A stretch of 64,000 nt of DNA from assembly GCF_048320135.1 (NCBI RefSeq), contig NZ_CP182947.1:744001-808000 (forward strand), read 5' to 3'. A model generated the notes under the pieces. It ran no database searches and had not been told where the DNA came from. It saw only the letters and a program-made list of their open reading frames with translations. This DNA comes from Ideonella_A sakaiensis_A (lineage in GTDB: Bacteria > Pseudomonadota > Gammaproteobacteria > Burkholderiales > Burkholderiaceae_C). Positions 1 to 7,480 of this stretch are shown in pieces. Numbering within the stretch: the stretch's first letter is position 1; every line of letters starts with the position of its first letter. A program made the translations under genes and the position numbers.

Positions 1-240
1 GTGCAATGCTCCGACGGCAAGCTGACAAAACCCGTGCTCGTCCAGGCGAGCTTCAAGGGAATCGCGGTCACGCTGGAGCCCCATCGCGATCCGCTCAGCA
101 GTTGCCCGAAAGCCGCTTTTCGAGGCACGATCTCGGACGCTGAATTGCGTGGGCAATTCGAAGGGAGCAGCCATGTTCGTCGGCTCAAGCGGAAGAGCAG
201 CGTCTGGCAGTTGGAAGACGTACTTCCCGGCGCGAAGTGA
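1..240 (+). CDS. Hypothetical protein, C-terminal part (gene cut by window edge)
   Basis: The reading frame is open from the first base and ends with TGA at 238-240, so the gene probably starts upstream of the window; the GTG at base 1 need not be its start. The visible 79 residues are hydrophilic, with a Cys-Pro-Lys turn near the middle and a basic patch (VRRLKRKSS) before the end. There is no membrane segment or motif I recognise. It lies about 100 bp upstream of the DUF4019 gene on the same strand. No function can be assigned. Confidence 0.45.
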   Translation: MQCSDGKLTKPVLVQASFKGIAVTLEPHRDPLSSCPKAAFRGTISDAELRGQFEGSSHVRRLKRKSSVWQLEDVLPGAK

Positions 241-336
241 TGCACGAATCGTTCAAGCGCCGATGCCTTCCCCTGCATGGGGCGCAGCTTCCACGTCGGG
301 CATCGCACTTGACGTCTTCAGCTCTGGGAGTCCGCA

Positions 337-759
337 ATGAATCGTCGCCTCGCCCTCGCACTGCTGGTGTTGCTGCTGTCCACTGCGCCCACCGTAGCTC
401 TTGCGGGCGCCGACGTGGATCCAGCCGCAAGACCGGCCGCAGCCGAATGGCTGCAGAAGGTCGATACCTCGAACTACTCGGGATCGTGGGAAACAGCGGC
501 TTTGATGTTCAAGAGCGCCGTATCGGTTCAGGCTTGGGAGAAGGCCGCGCAGTCGGTGCGTGCTCCTCTGGGCGCGCTGCGCAAACGCGCGGAGAGATCA
601 GCAACAGCATCCAGCGTTCTCCCCGGGGCCCCTGACGGGAAGTACGTCGTATTTCAGTACGACGCCGTATTCGAGAACAAGGCAACGGCGGTCGAGACCT
701 TGACCCTTGCGCAAGATCGCGACGGCATGTGGCGCGTGGCCGGATACTTCATCAAGTAG
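337..759 (+). CDS. DUF4019 domain-containing exported protein
   Basis: The 140-residue product begins with a clear Sec signal peptide (hydrophobic residues 5-18, likely cleaved after ALA at about 23). The mature part follows the DUF4019 pattern: an N-terminal WLQxxDxxxYxxSWE stretch, a W...R.PLG...R segment, an LPG.PDGKYVV block, and a C-terminal WRVAGYFIK. DUF4019 proteins are small secreted or periplasmic proteins of unknown function. Start at ATG 337 is supported by GGGAG at 326-330. It appears monocistronic; a dispersed repeat begins about 40 bp after its stop. Confidence 0.85.
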   Translation: MNRRLALALLVLLLSTAPTVALAGADVDPAARPAAAEWLQKVDTSNYSGSWETAALMFKSAVSVQAWEKAAQSVRAPLGALRKRAERSATASSVLPGAPDGKYVVFQYDAVFENKATAVETLTLAQDRDGMWRVAGYFIK

Positions 760-797
760 CTGGGCGGTCAAGCGGCGGCGAACCGTCGGCTTGCACC

Positions 798-871
798 ATA
801 TCCGACACGGGCAGGCAATCGGTGCCCCGTCGTACGCCTCACGCGCCGATTGCGGCGTGTCTGAATTCCTC
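798..871. repeat. Intergenic repeat, copy A
   Basis: About 74 bp that recur with roughly 85% identity (by eye) at 1749-1823, in the same orientation. The shared core runs from ATATC-GACACGGGCAG through AATCGGTGCCCCG to ATTGCGGCG. This copy can form CGCCG-ATTG-CGGCG near its right end. It sits 39 bp downstream of the DUF4019 stop codon and outside any convincing gene. Confidence 0.7.
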
Positions 872-890
872 CCCGCCGCGTCGGTTCACT

Positions 891-1442
891 CTACGGCCAA
901 GACGAGATCCCTGGCGTTGCAGAGTCCGGCTTCATTTGCCGCTTGATCGTGACCCACCAGAGTTTCTGACGAGAATCCCGATCGCGAATCGATCCGCGTG
1001 CAAGATAGTCGTTGATGGCCCAACTCGATACTGGGGCCGCTCCTACCACATAAGCAAACGTGAAGCCTCTCGAAGCCCCCTGGAACCTGTAGATGGACGC
1101 CACCAACACACCGCCGGATCCAGCCGGCATTTGGTGGTAAATCTGCGGGCTGAGTTCCTCGAGTGCCTGCTGCTCGGCCTGATCCGCCGCCACGATATTC
1201 ATGTTGTGCATTGCGGTGTAGAACAGATCGGCACCGACACCCGTGGCGGACTGCCCCCGAGAAGTATTTGCACTGTGCCCGGCAATTGCCCTGCGAACAT
1301 AGTGGTTCCCAAGTGGTGTCCCGGATCTGCCCGCGCCCACTTCGCCGAACCGATCATTGCTGGGCCCAGGCCCGGTGTCGAGCAGACCGCCGTCGAGGTC
1401 GTATACAACCTGCCAGATGAGTGGTTCCATGACCGGTCTCAA
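891..1442 (-). CDS. Doubtful hypothetical ORF in a gene-debris region
   Basis: A 183-codon open frame whose C-terminal half looks protein-like (alternating hydrophobic residues in VASIYRFQGASRGFTFAYVV, then SSWAINDYLARGSI). I recognise no family. No Shine-Dalgarno sequence is visible before the ATG at 1442, and the surrounding 760-1839 interval contains a broken methyltransferase and a repeat. It may be a decayed gene or a chance frame in GC-rich DNA. It is listed only because no better interpretation of this interval exists. Confidence 0.25.
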   Translation of the reverse strand: MRPVMEPLIWQVVYDLDGGLLDTGPGPSNDRFGEVGAGRSGTPLGNHYVRRAIAGHSANTSRGQSATGVGADLFYTAMHNMNIVAADQAEQQALEELSPQIYHQMPAGSGGVLVASIYRFQGASRGFTFAYVVGAAPVSSWAINDYLARGSIRDRDSRQKLWWVTIKRQMKPDSATPGISSWP

Positions 1443-1594
1443 AGGGTGTGTCGAGAATCACGGGGGGTCCGTGCCCCCTTGGAAATGAGGATAGGTACTG
1501 CAAGCAAGATGTCAAGTTCGCGAGTGGCGTTTCATCGCTCGCATTTACCTTCTCGCGCCATTTGCGAACCGCCGATTCCAGTTGTGCCTGACGT

Positions 1595-1704
1595 CCGGAG
1601 CGCCACCTCGTCCCGCTCATCTTCGAGCCCTGGGCACGGGACATGGCCACGCGCATGTGTTGGAGGTCGCCACCGGCACCGGGGTCATCACGCGCCTGGG
1701 CGCA
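1595..1704 (+). pseudogene. SAM-dependent methyltransferase fragment, frameshifted and truncated
   Basis: Reading from 1595 gives PERHLVPLIFEPWARDMATRM. This closely matches the N-terminal part of a class I methyltransferase family that usually reads Y-E-R-x-L-V-P-L-I-F-E-P-Y-A. A shift of frame at 1657 then gives VLEVATGTGVITRLGA, the expected SAM-binding motif I (family pattern VLEVAAGTGVVTRALA). The usual few linking residues between the two blocks are missing, and nothing recognisable follows. The fragment therefore carries a small deletion/frameshift and has lost both ends. The family assignment is by eye. Confidence 0.6.
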
Positions 1705-1748
1705 TGTCGTGGCAGCGGTTCGTTGGCCAAATCAGTTCGCATTGCGCG

Positions 1749-1823
1749 ATATCGGACACGGGCAGACAATCGGTGCCCCGCCGTGCGCCGCACGGGTCAA
1801 TTGCGGCGCGTCTCGAGTTCTCC
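1749..1823. repeat. Intergenic repeat, copy B
   Basis: Second copy of the element at 798-871, same orientation, ending 17 bp before the GYD-domain gene, whose Shine-Dalgarno sequence lies just outside it. This copy contains CCGTGC-GCC-GCACGG, a six-base-pair hairpin; copy A does not form the same stem. The two copies flank the interval containing the methyltransferase debris. Confidence 0.7.
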
Positions 1824-1839
1824 TTCAAAGGAAATAGTG

Positions 1840-2160
1840 ATGCCCAAGTACATGCTCCGCGTGAACTACACCGCCGAGGGCGCCAAAGGCCTCGTTCGTG
1901 AAGGCGGCTCCAAGCGTCGTGCCATTGCCCAGAGTGCGGCAGAGTCGGTTGGCGGAAAGGTCGAGTCCTTCCATTTCGCTTTCGGCGATACCGACGCCTT
2001 CGTCGTGGCGGACCTGCCGGATGCAGCCAGCGCAGCGGCCATCGCCCTGACCGTATCCGCCAGCGGCGGCGCGACGGTGCAAACCACGGTGCTGATGACA
2101 CCGGAGGAACTCGACGCCGCAGCGAAGAAGTCGCCGCTTTACGCCGCCCCAGGGAAGTAG
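1840..2160 (+). CDS. GYD domain-containing protein
   Basis: The 106-residue product begins MPKYMLRVNYTAEGAKGL and contains RR-AIAQSAAES-GG-VESFHFAFGDTDAFVVADLPD, the characteristic GYD-family pattern: a small ferredoxin-like alpha/beta domain with a conserved F-G-x-x-D-A-F/Y stretch. The domain's function is not established. ATG 1840 is chosen because AAAGGAA (1827-1833) precedes it at good spacing; the frame stays open further upstream, but that part runs through the methyltransferase debris and repeat B. No signal peptide or membrane segment. Confidence 0.8.
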   Translation: MPKYMLRVNYTAEGAKGLVREGGSKRRAIAQSAAESVGGKVESFHFAFGDTDAFVVADLPDAASAAAIALTVSASGGATVQTTVLMTPEELDAAAKKSPLYAAPGK

Positions 2161-2308
2161 CTGAACGAACCGGCGAAGCGCTCGCGTCCAATCGCGTGAG
2201 CAATGACGCTTGAAGGGGTGGCCTGGCGGCCCACTCCGCGGTCACGCAGCACAAAGCCGGCAGCAGCGGCATTCCTGCCGGAGCACTCGACAATCAACAA
2301 GGCCAGCA

Positions 2309-2749
2309 ATGCCAGACATCGACAAATCGATCGACCGGGTGCTCGAAATCTACAAGTCGGCTGTCCATGCGAAGGACATCACTCGCTTCATGCAGCTGTA
2401 CGACCCCAAGGTCAGGATCTTCGACACCTGGGGAATATGGTCCTATGAAGGTGCCGATGCGTGGCAGCTGGCCGTCGAGGCCTGGTTCACGTCACTCGGC
2501 ACGGATACGTGCAAGGTCAGCTTCGACGATGTCCAATCGTCCGGCACTTCGGACCTTGCCGTCGTCAGCGCGATCGTCACCTACGCTGGCGTATCCGCAC
2601 AAGGCGAACCACGGGGCAGCATGCAGAACCGGATCTCCTGGGCGCTGAAGACCAGTGGGCATGTGCTTCGGATCATTCACGAACATACTTCTGCGCCGGT
2701 CGGCTTCGAGGACATGAAGGCCATCCTTCAGCGAGCCGGCGGCAAATGA
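2309..2749 (+). CDS. NTF2-like (SnoaL/ketosteroid isomerase-type fold) protein
   Basis: A 146-residue protein with the NTF2-like layout: an N-terminal helix (IDKSIDRVLEIYKSAVHAKD), then MQLYDPKVRIFDTWG-WSYEG, a helix with W-x-x-x-VEAWFTSLG, and strands ending in LRIIHEHTS-PVGFE, the usual C-terminal 'W/L-R-I-x-H-E-H-x-S-x-P' block. Such proteins may be small isomerases, hydrolases or ligand-binding proteins; the substrate is unknown. Start ATG 2309 follows CAAGGCCAG. The stop overlaps the ATG of the small frame at 2746 (ATGA), suggesting translational coupling. Confidence 0.75.
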   Translation: MPDIDKSIDRVLEIYKSAVHAKDITRFMQLYDPKVRIFDTWGIWSYEGADAWQLAVEAWFTSLGTDTCKVSFDDVQSSGTSDLAVVSAIVTYAGVSAQGEPRGSMQNRISWALKTSGHVLRIIHEHTSAPVGFEDMKAILQRAGGK

Positions 2750-2850
2750 GCAAAAAAACGTTGCAGACCGAGCAGGCCGAACTCGCGCTCGACCGCATCC
2801 GGAACCGCCCGACAAGCTCAACCGTTGTGCCGCGCCTGAAAAAGCCGTGA
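2746..2850 (+). CDS. Possible 34-residue coupling peptide
   Basis: A 34-codon frame (MSKKTLQTEQAELALDRI..., Lys/Gln/Arg-rich) that starts inside the stop of the upstream NTF2-like gene (ATGA, 2746-2749) and ends inside the start of the next gene (GTGA, 2847-2850). Double stop-start overlap is typical of a translationally coupled operon. The peptide matches nothing I know and could simply be a coupling leader, or the downstream gene might use a different start. Weakly supported. Confidence 0.3.
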   Translation: MSKKTLQTEQAELALDRIRNRPTSSTVVPRLKKP

Positions 2851-3218
2851 CCGATCTCCTCGCTCATCTCCAGGCCCTGGAATCGGAATTGCACCACCCC
2901 GGCGTGCGCTGCTCGCGTGAGCGGCTCGAAGCGCTGCTGCATCCGGACTTCCACGAAGTCGGTCGCTCCGGACGGCCGTACACGCGGGAAACGGTGATCG
3001 CCCACCTGGCAGACTCGGCAACGCAGCCCGACGTCGTGGCCTCGGCTTATTCGTTGCAGATGCTGGCCCCGGAGGTGGCGCTGTTGAGCTATCAATCGGC
3101 GGAGCGCGAACCGGCTGGCAGCCTGGTTCTTGGCGCACGCCGAAGTTCCGTCTGGCTGCAGACACCCGTCGGCTGGCAAATGGTCTATCACCAGGGAACG
3201 CCCTCGCCGACCGAATGA
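2847..3218 (+). CDS. DUF4440-type NTF2-like protein
   Basis: 123 residues with the DUF4440 arrangement: helix LLAHLQALESELHHPGVRCSRERLEALLHPDFHEVGRSGRPYTRETVIAHL, then four strands including VALLSYQSAER and a final VWLQTPVGWQMVYHQGTP, matching the family ending 'W-R-M-x-x-H-Q-G-T-P'. This fold is shared with SnoaL/limonene epoxide hydrolase; no catalytic role is proven for DUF4440. Initiation is at GTG 2847, overlapping the preceding stop by 4 bp. It is the second NTF2-superfamily gene in this short operon. Confidence 0.8.
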   Translation: MTDLLAHLQALESELHHPGVRCSRERLEALLHPDFHEVGRSGRPYTRETVIAHLADSATQPDVVASAYSLQMLAPEVALLSYQSAEREPAGSLVLGARRSSVWLQTPVGWQMVYHQGTPSPTE

Positions 3219-3308
3219 GTTCAGCCTTCGATTGAACCGCCGCCTTGCTCGCCAATCATGTCGACCGAGTCCGCTTCTCCAGACGCTGCAGCACACGAAG
3301 GCACCTCG

Positions 3309-3851
3309 ATGACCCCGAAGCTCTCCGTCTTCATCGCCACCAGCCTCGACGGCTATATCGCCCGGGAAAACGGCGCAATCGATTGGCTGGAAAAGGCCAA
3401 TGCGACGGTGCCGGAAGGTGAAGACTGCGGCTATGCGGAGTTCTTCGCATCGGTCGATGCGCTGGTGATGGGCCGGGCGTCGTTCGAGCAGGTGCTCGGC
3501 TTTGCGGACTGGCCGTATGGCGACAAGCCGGTCCATGTGCTGAGCCGTTCGCTGCAGCGCCTGCCGGTCGGCTTGCCCGGCTCGATATCGTTGCTCGACA
3601 TGGCGCCGCAGCAGGTCGTGCAGCTCGCAGCCGATGCCGGCCACCGGCACCTCTACGTCGATGGCGGCCAGACGATCCAGGCCTTTCTCGCGGCCGGGCT
3701 GATTTCGGAGATGACGATCACGGTGATCCCGGTGCTGCTTGGTTCCGGAATCCGTCTGTTCGGTGCGGTGCCTTGCGACATCCCGCTTCGCCTGCTGTCG
3801 GCCAAGGCCTATCCGTTCGGCTTTGTCCAGAGCCGCTATGCGCTGCCCTGA
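3309..3851 (+). CDS. Dihydrofolate-reductase-family (RibD C-terminal-like) oxidoreductase
   Basis: 180 residues resembling the RibD-C/YyaP dihydrofolate reductase-like family: N-terminal KLSVFIATSLDGYIARENGAIDWL, a central ADALVMGRASFEQV (the 'M-G-R-x-T/S-Y/F-E' block), and GHRHLYVDGGQTIQAFLAAGLI-E-TITVIPVLLGSGI-LF, the NADPH-binding and dimer region. Members reduce pterin- or pyrimidinone-like substrates or have unknown substrates; it is not the folate-essential FolA. Start ATG 3309 is preferred because GAAGG lies seven bases upstream; an in-frame ATG at 3258 would add 17 poorly structured residues. Confidence 0.85.
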   Translation: MTPKLSVFIATSLDGYIARENGAIDWLEKANATVPEGEDCGYAEFFASVDALVMGRASFEQVLGFADWPYGDKPVHVLSRSLQRLPVGLPGSISLLDMAPQQVVQLAADAGHRHLYVDGGQTIQAFLAAGLISEMTITVIPVLLGSGIRLFGAVPCDIPLRLLSAKAYPFGFVQSRYALP

Positions 3852-3962
3852 GCTTGGCTGCAACGCACCGCAGCAGGCTGATGATGAACAACATCTTCCG
3901 ATGTTTCGAGCGCATTGCAGCCAACAACTGGTCTGTGTAGACTTCGTATCAAGGAGTCACAC

Positions 3963-4166
3963 ATGGCAACCAATCTGGCTCTAGACCAAGAGTTGTTGGA
4001 CCGGGCTTTTCGCTTGAGCGGCGAGCCGACGAAAAAGGCCGCCGTCACGCGGGCCTTGCAGGAGTTCATCGCTCGCCGGGAGCAGCGAGGGGTCGCCGAG
4101 TTGTTCGGCAAACTCGAGTGGGACACGTCGTTCGACTACAAGGCTGAGCGGGCGCGCAGACGGTGA
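3963..4166 (+). CDS. vapB: VapB-like type II antitoxin
   Basis: 67 residues: N-terminal ATNLALDQELLDRAFRLSGEPTKKAAVTRALQEFIARRE is the short ribbon-helix-helix-like module of the VapB/DUF2191 antitoxin family, with the usual K-K-x-A-V-x-x-A-L-x-x-F/Y motif. A Trp/acidic-then-basic C-terminal tail (LEWDTSFDYKAERARRR) would wrap the toxin. Strong AAGGAG at 3951-3956 supports ATG 3963. The stop overlaps the toxin GTG by 4 bp. By family knowledge, the VapBC complex autoregulates its own promoter. Confidence 0.9.
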   Translation: MATNLALDQELLDRAFRLSGEPTKKAAVTRALQEFIARREQRGVAELFGKLEWDTSFDYKAERARRR

Positions 4167-4576
4167 GCCTCCTGGTCGACACCAGCGTCTGGTCCCTGGC
4201 GTTACGGCGGGACACCATGCAGTCGGCGCCGGAGGTCACTGCGCTCCGCAACGCGCTGCTCGGTGCAGATCAGGTGTTCACGACGGGGCTGATTCTTCAG
4301 GAGTTATTGCAGGGATTCGCCGGGCCGAAGGCGCGCGACCTGCTCATCGAGAGACTCGCCGCGCTGGCCTTCCTGCAGCCAGATCGGGAGGACCACATCG
4401 AAGCAGCCGAGCTGCGCAACATCTGTAGGCGCAGTGGGGTGCAGGTCGGCACCATCGATGCGCTACTGATTCAACTGTGTCGCAGGCATGACCTGACGAT
4501 GTTGTCGATGGACAAGGACTTCATCGGAGCAGCGAAACACATCGATTTCAGGCTGTGGCCACTGGCTGACGACTGA
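4163..4576 (+). CDS. vapC: VapC-like PIN-domain ribonuclease toxin
   Basis: 137-residue PIN domain. The acidic metal-binding residues expected of the family are present: D6 in LLVDTSVW, E47 in ILQELLQGF, D99 in VGTIDALLIQLC, and D117 in LSMDKDF. VapC toxins cleave tRNA or rRNA and are held inactive by VapB. Translation starts at GTG 4163, overlapping vapB by 4 bp, so synthesis of toxin is coupled to antitoxin. The pair looks intact and therefore potentially functional. Confidence 0.92.
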   Translation: MSLLVDTSVWSLALRRDTMQSAPEVTALRNALLGADQVFTTGLILQELLQGFAGPKARDLLIERLAALAFLQPDREDHIEAAELRNICRRSGVQVGTIDALLIQLCRRHDLTMLSMDKDFIGAAKHIDFRLWPLADD

Positions 4577-4613
4577 CTGAGGGCGCGTATACCGAACCTG
4601 GCTCGTAACCCCT

Positions 4614-4844
4614 TCACGCATCATTCTTGATCGCCCCGCGGATATTCATCGCCGCCAGGCAGACTTGCAGCACGATCAGCGCATAGGCGTTCGCATACAG
4701 GCCCCACGCGATCCACAGCGCGTTGCTGCCCAGAAAAACCCAGAAGCCGAAATTGCGGCGCCGTTCCCTGGGCGAGGCAACCAGCCATGCGGCCACCACG
4801 GTGACAACCATCGCAGGCCATTGCAACCAGTCGATCTCGGGCAT
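4614..4844 (-). CDS. Small two-helix inner-membrane protein
   Basis: 76 residues with two predicted membrane helices (about 9-23 and 32-50) separated by a basic, positive-inside loop (SPRERRRNFGF), and a third hydrophobic stretch (ALIVLQVCLAAMNIRG). It resembles a family of very short betaproteobacterial hypothetical membrane proteins (W-P-A-M-V-V-T, GFW-F-x-x-N/S-x-W-I). The start ATG at 4844 has GAGGAG upstream. It converges with vapC, leaving 37 bp between stops. Function unknown. Confidence 0.75.
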   Translation of the reverse strand: MPEIDWLQWPAMVVTVVAAWLVASPRERRRNFGFWVFLGSNALWIAWGLYANAYALIVLQVCLAAMNIRGAIKNDA

Positions 4845-5082
4845 CCGTTACTTCTCCTCAGGGCCAGTGCCCGCGTCATTGTTCGAAAGGTGGCCGTCGA
4901 TGTTAGCTGGCTGCCTGCGGCCGCCATCAACGCGATGGCAGCACGGCCGCGGGATCCAGACGGCTGGAGGCTTTCGTCTCGCTGCGATGCGTGGCACCAT
5001 CGGGCGCGACATGGCCAGGTTTGCCCTGAACGAAACGACGATGGATCGTGTCCGCAGCGGTCCGTCGGGCCCGGGAGACGAG

Positions 5083-6321
5083 ATGACGACGAGTGCAGCG
5101 GCAGCCACCCTCCCCTTCGAGTTCGTCGTCAAGCCGGTGCCATCCTGCGGCGGCCCGCGCGAATTCCGGCAATCGATGCGGCCGCACCCGATGGTGCATC
5201 ACGAGTTGCCGTACGAGCCGGTATTCGGCATCTACAACGGGCGGTTGCGCGCGCTCGAATACGGCAAGGTCAGCTCCGACGATCTGTATTGGCAGCTGCG
5301 CCGGCAGGTCACGCTGGTGCATACCGGCGAGATGGCGACCGAGATTGCCGGGCCGCATGCCGAGCGGCTGCTGAACCGCGTCTTCACGCGCGACGTCTCG
5401 AAGGTCCGTGTCGGCCGCTGCAGCTACCAGATCGCCTGTTTGCCGGACGGCGGGATGATCATGGACGGCGTGCTGCTGCGGCTTGCGGCCGACCGTTTCT
5501 GGTATGCGCAGGGCGACGGCGAATTTCCGCTGTGGTTGCATGCCCATGCGATCGGTCTCGACGTCGCGGTGCGCCCGGCCGATGTCTGGATCAGCCAGGT
5601 GCAGGGCCCGCGCGCGCTCGACGTGCTCGCGCAGGTGGCCGACGACGGCCTGCCGGAACCGTTCCGCTATTTCGACCTCGCCGAGATCCGCATCGCCGGC
5701 CAGCCGGTGGTGATCAGCCGCACCGGTTATACGAACGAGCTCGGCTGGGAGTTCTATTTCGGAGCCGACGTCGACGCCGATGCGATCGGCGAGAAGATGC
5801 TGCAGGCGGGCCGTCCGCACGGCATGCATCCGATACCCGGCGCGGTGACGAATGCGCGGCGCATCGAGGCCGGGCTGCTGTTCTCGGGCACCGATTTCGA
5901 CTTCAGCGTCACGCCATTTGCGGCCGGCCTCGGGGCGATGGTCGACCTGCAGAAGACCGGCGACTTCATCGGCAAGGCCGCGCTCGCGAAGGCCGACCAG
6001 CGGCGGCGCAGCTGGGGGCTGCAGTGCGCCGGCGGCGTGCCGCGGCAAGGCGAGACGCTGTTTCTGAGCGGCCAAGGCATCGGCCGCGTCTGCAGCACCG
6101 CCTGGTCGCCATTCCTGCAATGCGGCATCGCGATCGTCCGGATGAACGATGCGGCGCATCGGCCGGGTACCGTGCTGCAGGTCGAAACTTCAGACGGCAA
6201 ACGGCACGACGGCACGCTCTGCGAGCTGCCGATGTACGACCAGGCCGGCGATATCCAGCGTGGCAGGTGCACCGACATTCCGGAGATCCCGGACCAGCCG
6301 CGCCGGCCGAATGCCCGCTGA
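5083..6321 (+). CDS. GcvT-family (aminomethyltransferase-like) tetrahydrofolate-dependent demethylase
   Basis: 412 residues with the GcvT fold. An N-terminal folate-binding region opens HHELPYEPVFGIYNGRLRALEYG; LVHTGEMATEIAGPHAERLLNRVFTRD corresponds to the 'V-E-I-x-G-P-D-A' core; ISRTGYTNELGWEFYFGAD is the 'S-x-T-G-Y-T-G-E-x-G-F-E' motif; the C-terminal barrel domain begins near residue 300 (KTGDFIGKAAL). Family members transfer one-carbon or methyl groups to THF (GcvT, DmdA, sarcosine and dimethylglycine enzymes). No P/H/L glycine-cleavage genes are adjacent, so a stand-alone demethylase is more likely; the substrate is unknown. ATG 5083 has GGGAG five bases upstream; ATG 5041 is an alternative. 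Confidence 0.8.
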   Translation: MTTSAAAATLPFEFVVKPVPSCGGPREFRQSMRPHPMVHHELPYEPVFGIYNGRLRALEYGKVSSDDLYWQLRRQVTLVHTGEMATEIAGPHAERLLNRVFTRDVSKVRVGRCSYQIACLPDGGMIMDGVLLRLAADRFWYAQGDGEFPLWLHAHAIGLDVAVRPADVWISQVQGPRALDVLAQVADDGLPEPFRYFDLAEIRIAGQPVVISRTGYTNELGWEFYFGADVDADAIGEKMLQAGRPHGMHPIPGAVTNARRIEAGLLFSGTDFDFSVTPFAAGLGAMVDLQKTGDFIGKAALAKADQRRRSWGLQCAGGVPRQGETLFLSGQGIGRVCSTAWSPFLQCGIAIVRMNDAAHRPGTVLQVETSDGKRHDGTLCELPMYDQAGDIQRGRCTDIPEIPDQPRRPNAR

Positions 6322-6328
6322 CAAAACC

Positions 6329-7480
6329 ATGCGCGATTCAAGCAACCGCCTGATGCACCGCCTGTTCCCCGCCGTCGTCGCGCTGCTGCTGCTTGTCGCA
6401 CTGCAGCCAGCAAGCGCGGCGGCGAGCAGCACCTACCAGGCCTGGCTCGACGAAGCCTTCGCCGCCGACGGGCCCGGTGCAACGGTGATCCTGACCCGGG
6501 ATGGCGAGGTGGTCTTTCGCGGCGCGGCGGGCCGGGCCAATCTGGAGCTCGGCGTGCCGATGCAGCCCGACCATGTGCTGCGGATCGGCTCGCTGACGAA
6601 GCAGTTCACCGCAGCGGCGATCCTGCTGCTGCGCGACCGCGGCCGGCTCGCGCTGAGCGACGAGGTGGCGCGGCACTTGCCGGACTTCCCGCCGCACGGC
6701 GCGCGGATCACGATTGCCCAGCTGCTGGCCCACACCTCGGGCCTCTTCAACTACACCGATCAGCCGGGATACTGGCGCGGCCAGCTGCTGCGCACAGATG
6801 TCAGCGTGCAGCAGATCATCGGCATGTTTGCCGACAAGCCGCCGCAGTTTGCGCCGGGCAGCCGCTTCAGCTACTCGAACTCGGGTTATGCGCTACTCGG
6901 CGCGATCATCGAGCGGGTATCCGGCAAGCCCTACGCCGAGTTTCTGCGCAGCGAGATCTTCGCGCCGCTCGGCCTCGTCGATACGCAATACGGCGGGCTG
7001 CAACTGGTGCTGCGGCGCGCATCCGGATACCAGATCGACGCCGACAAGCGCTATCGCAATGCGCTGCCGCTGAGCATGACCCATGCCTATGCCGCCGGCG
7101 CGTTGCTGTCGACCGTCGACGACCTGGCTCGCTGGAATGCCGCGCTGTTCGGCGGCCGGCTGTTGAGCGACGAGTCATTGCGGCTGATGACGACGGCAAC
7201 CCGGCTCGCCGACGGATCGGTCACCGAATACGGATTCGGCCTGTATGTCCGCGAGCGCGACGGGCTGCGCGTGATCGGCCATTCCGGCGGCATCCACGGC
7301 TTCACCAGCAGCGCCTGGTGGCTGCCCGAGCAGCGGCTTTATGCCGCGGTGCTGACGAATCTGGAAGACAGCGGCAAGGCGAACGAACTGCTGTGGCGCC
7401 TGCTGCGCGATGCCGCAACGGACAGCAGCGGCACGAGAAAGAAGATTCCCGAAACCCCGCCGCGCCACACCACCCGGTAG
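6329..7480 (+). CDS. Exported serine hydrolase, class C beta-lactamase family
   Basis: 383 residues: signal peptide (hydrophobic 11-25, cleaved near ASA-AA at 30), then a penicillin-binding-protein-like serine hydrolase domain. The catalytic S88-L-T-K91 motif occurs in LRIGSLTKQFTAAA, the Y182-S-N184 motif in FSYSNSGYALLG, and the HSGG-type third motif in VIGHSGGIHGF. Members include esterases, D-aminopeptidases and carboxypeptidases as well as AmpC; nothing here identifies the substrate. The start is uncertain: ATGs at 6311, 6329 and 6353 all lack a clear ribosome site, and 6311 would overlap the upstream demethylase stop. It ends directly against the convergent TRAP permease. Confidence 0.85.
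   Translation: MRDSSNRLMHRLFPAVVALLLLVALQPASAAASSTYQAWLDEAFAADGPGATVILTRDGEVVFRGAAGRANLELGVPMQPDHVLRIGSLTKQFTAAAILLLRDRGRLALSDEVARHLPDFPPHGARITIAQLLAHTSGLFNYTDQPGYWRGQLLRTDVSVQQIIGMFADKPPQFAPGSRFSYSNSGYALLGAIIERVSGKPYAEFLRSEIFAPLGLVDTQYGGLQLVLRRASGYQIDADKRYRNALPLSMTHAYAAGALLSTVDDLARWNAALFGGRLLSDESLRLMTTATRLADGSVTEYGFGLYVRERDGLRVIGHSGGIHGFTSSAWWLPEQRLYAAVLTNLEDSGKANELLWRLLRDAATDSSGTRKKIPETPPRHTTR

Noticed and set aside
729..1901. 390-codon plus-strand frame across the gene-debris region
   Set aside because: Runs through both repeat copies and the frameshifted methyltransferase; no protein-like character.
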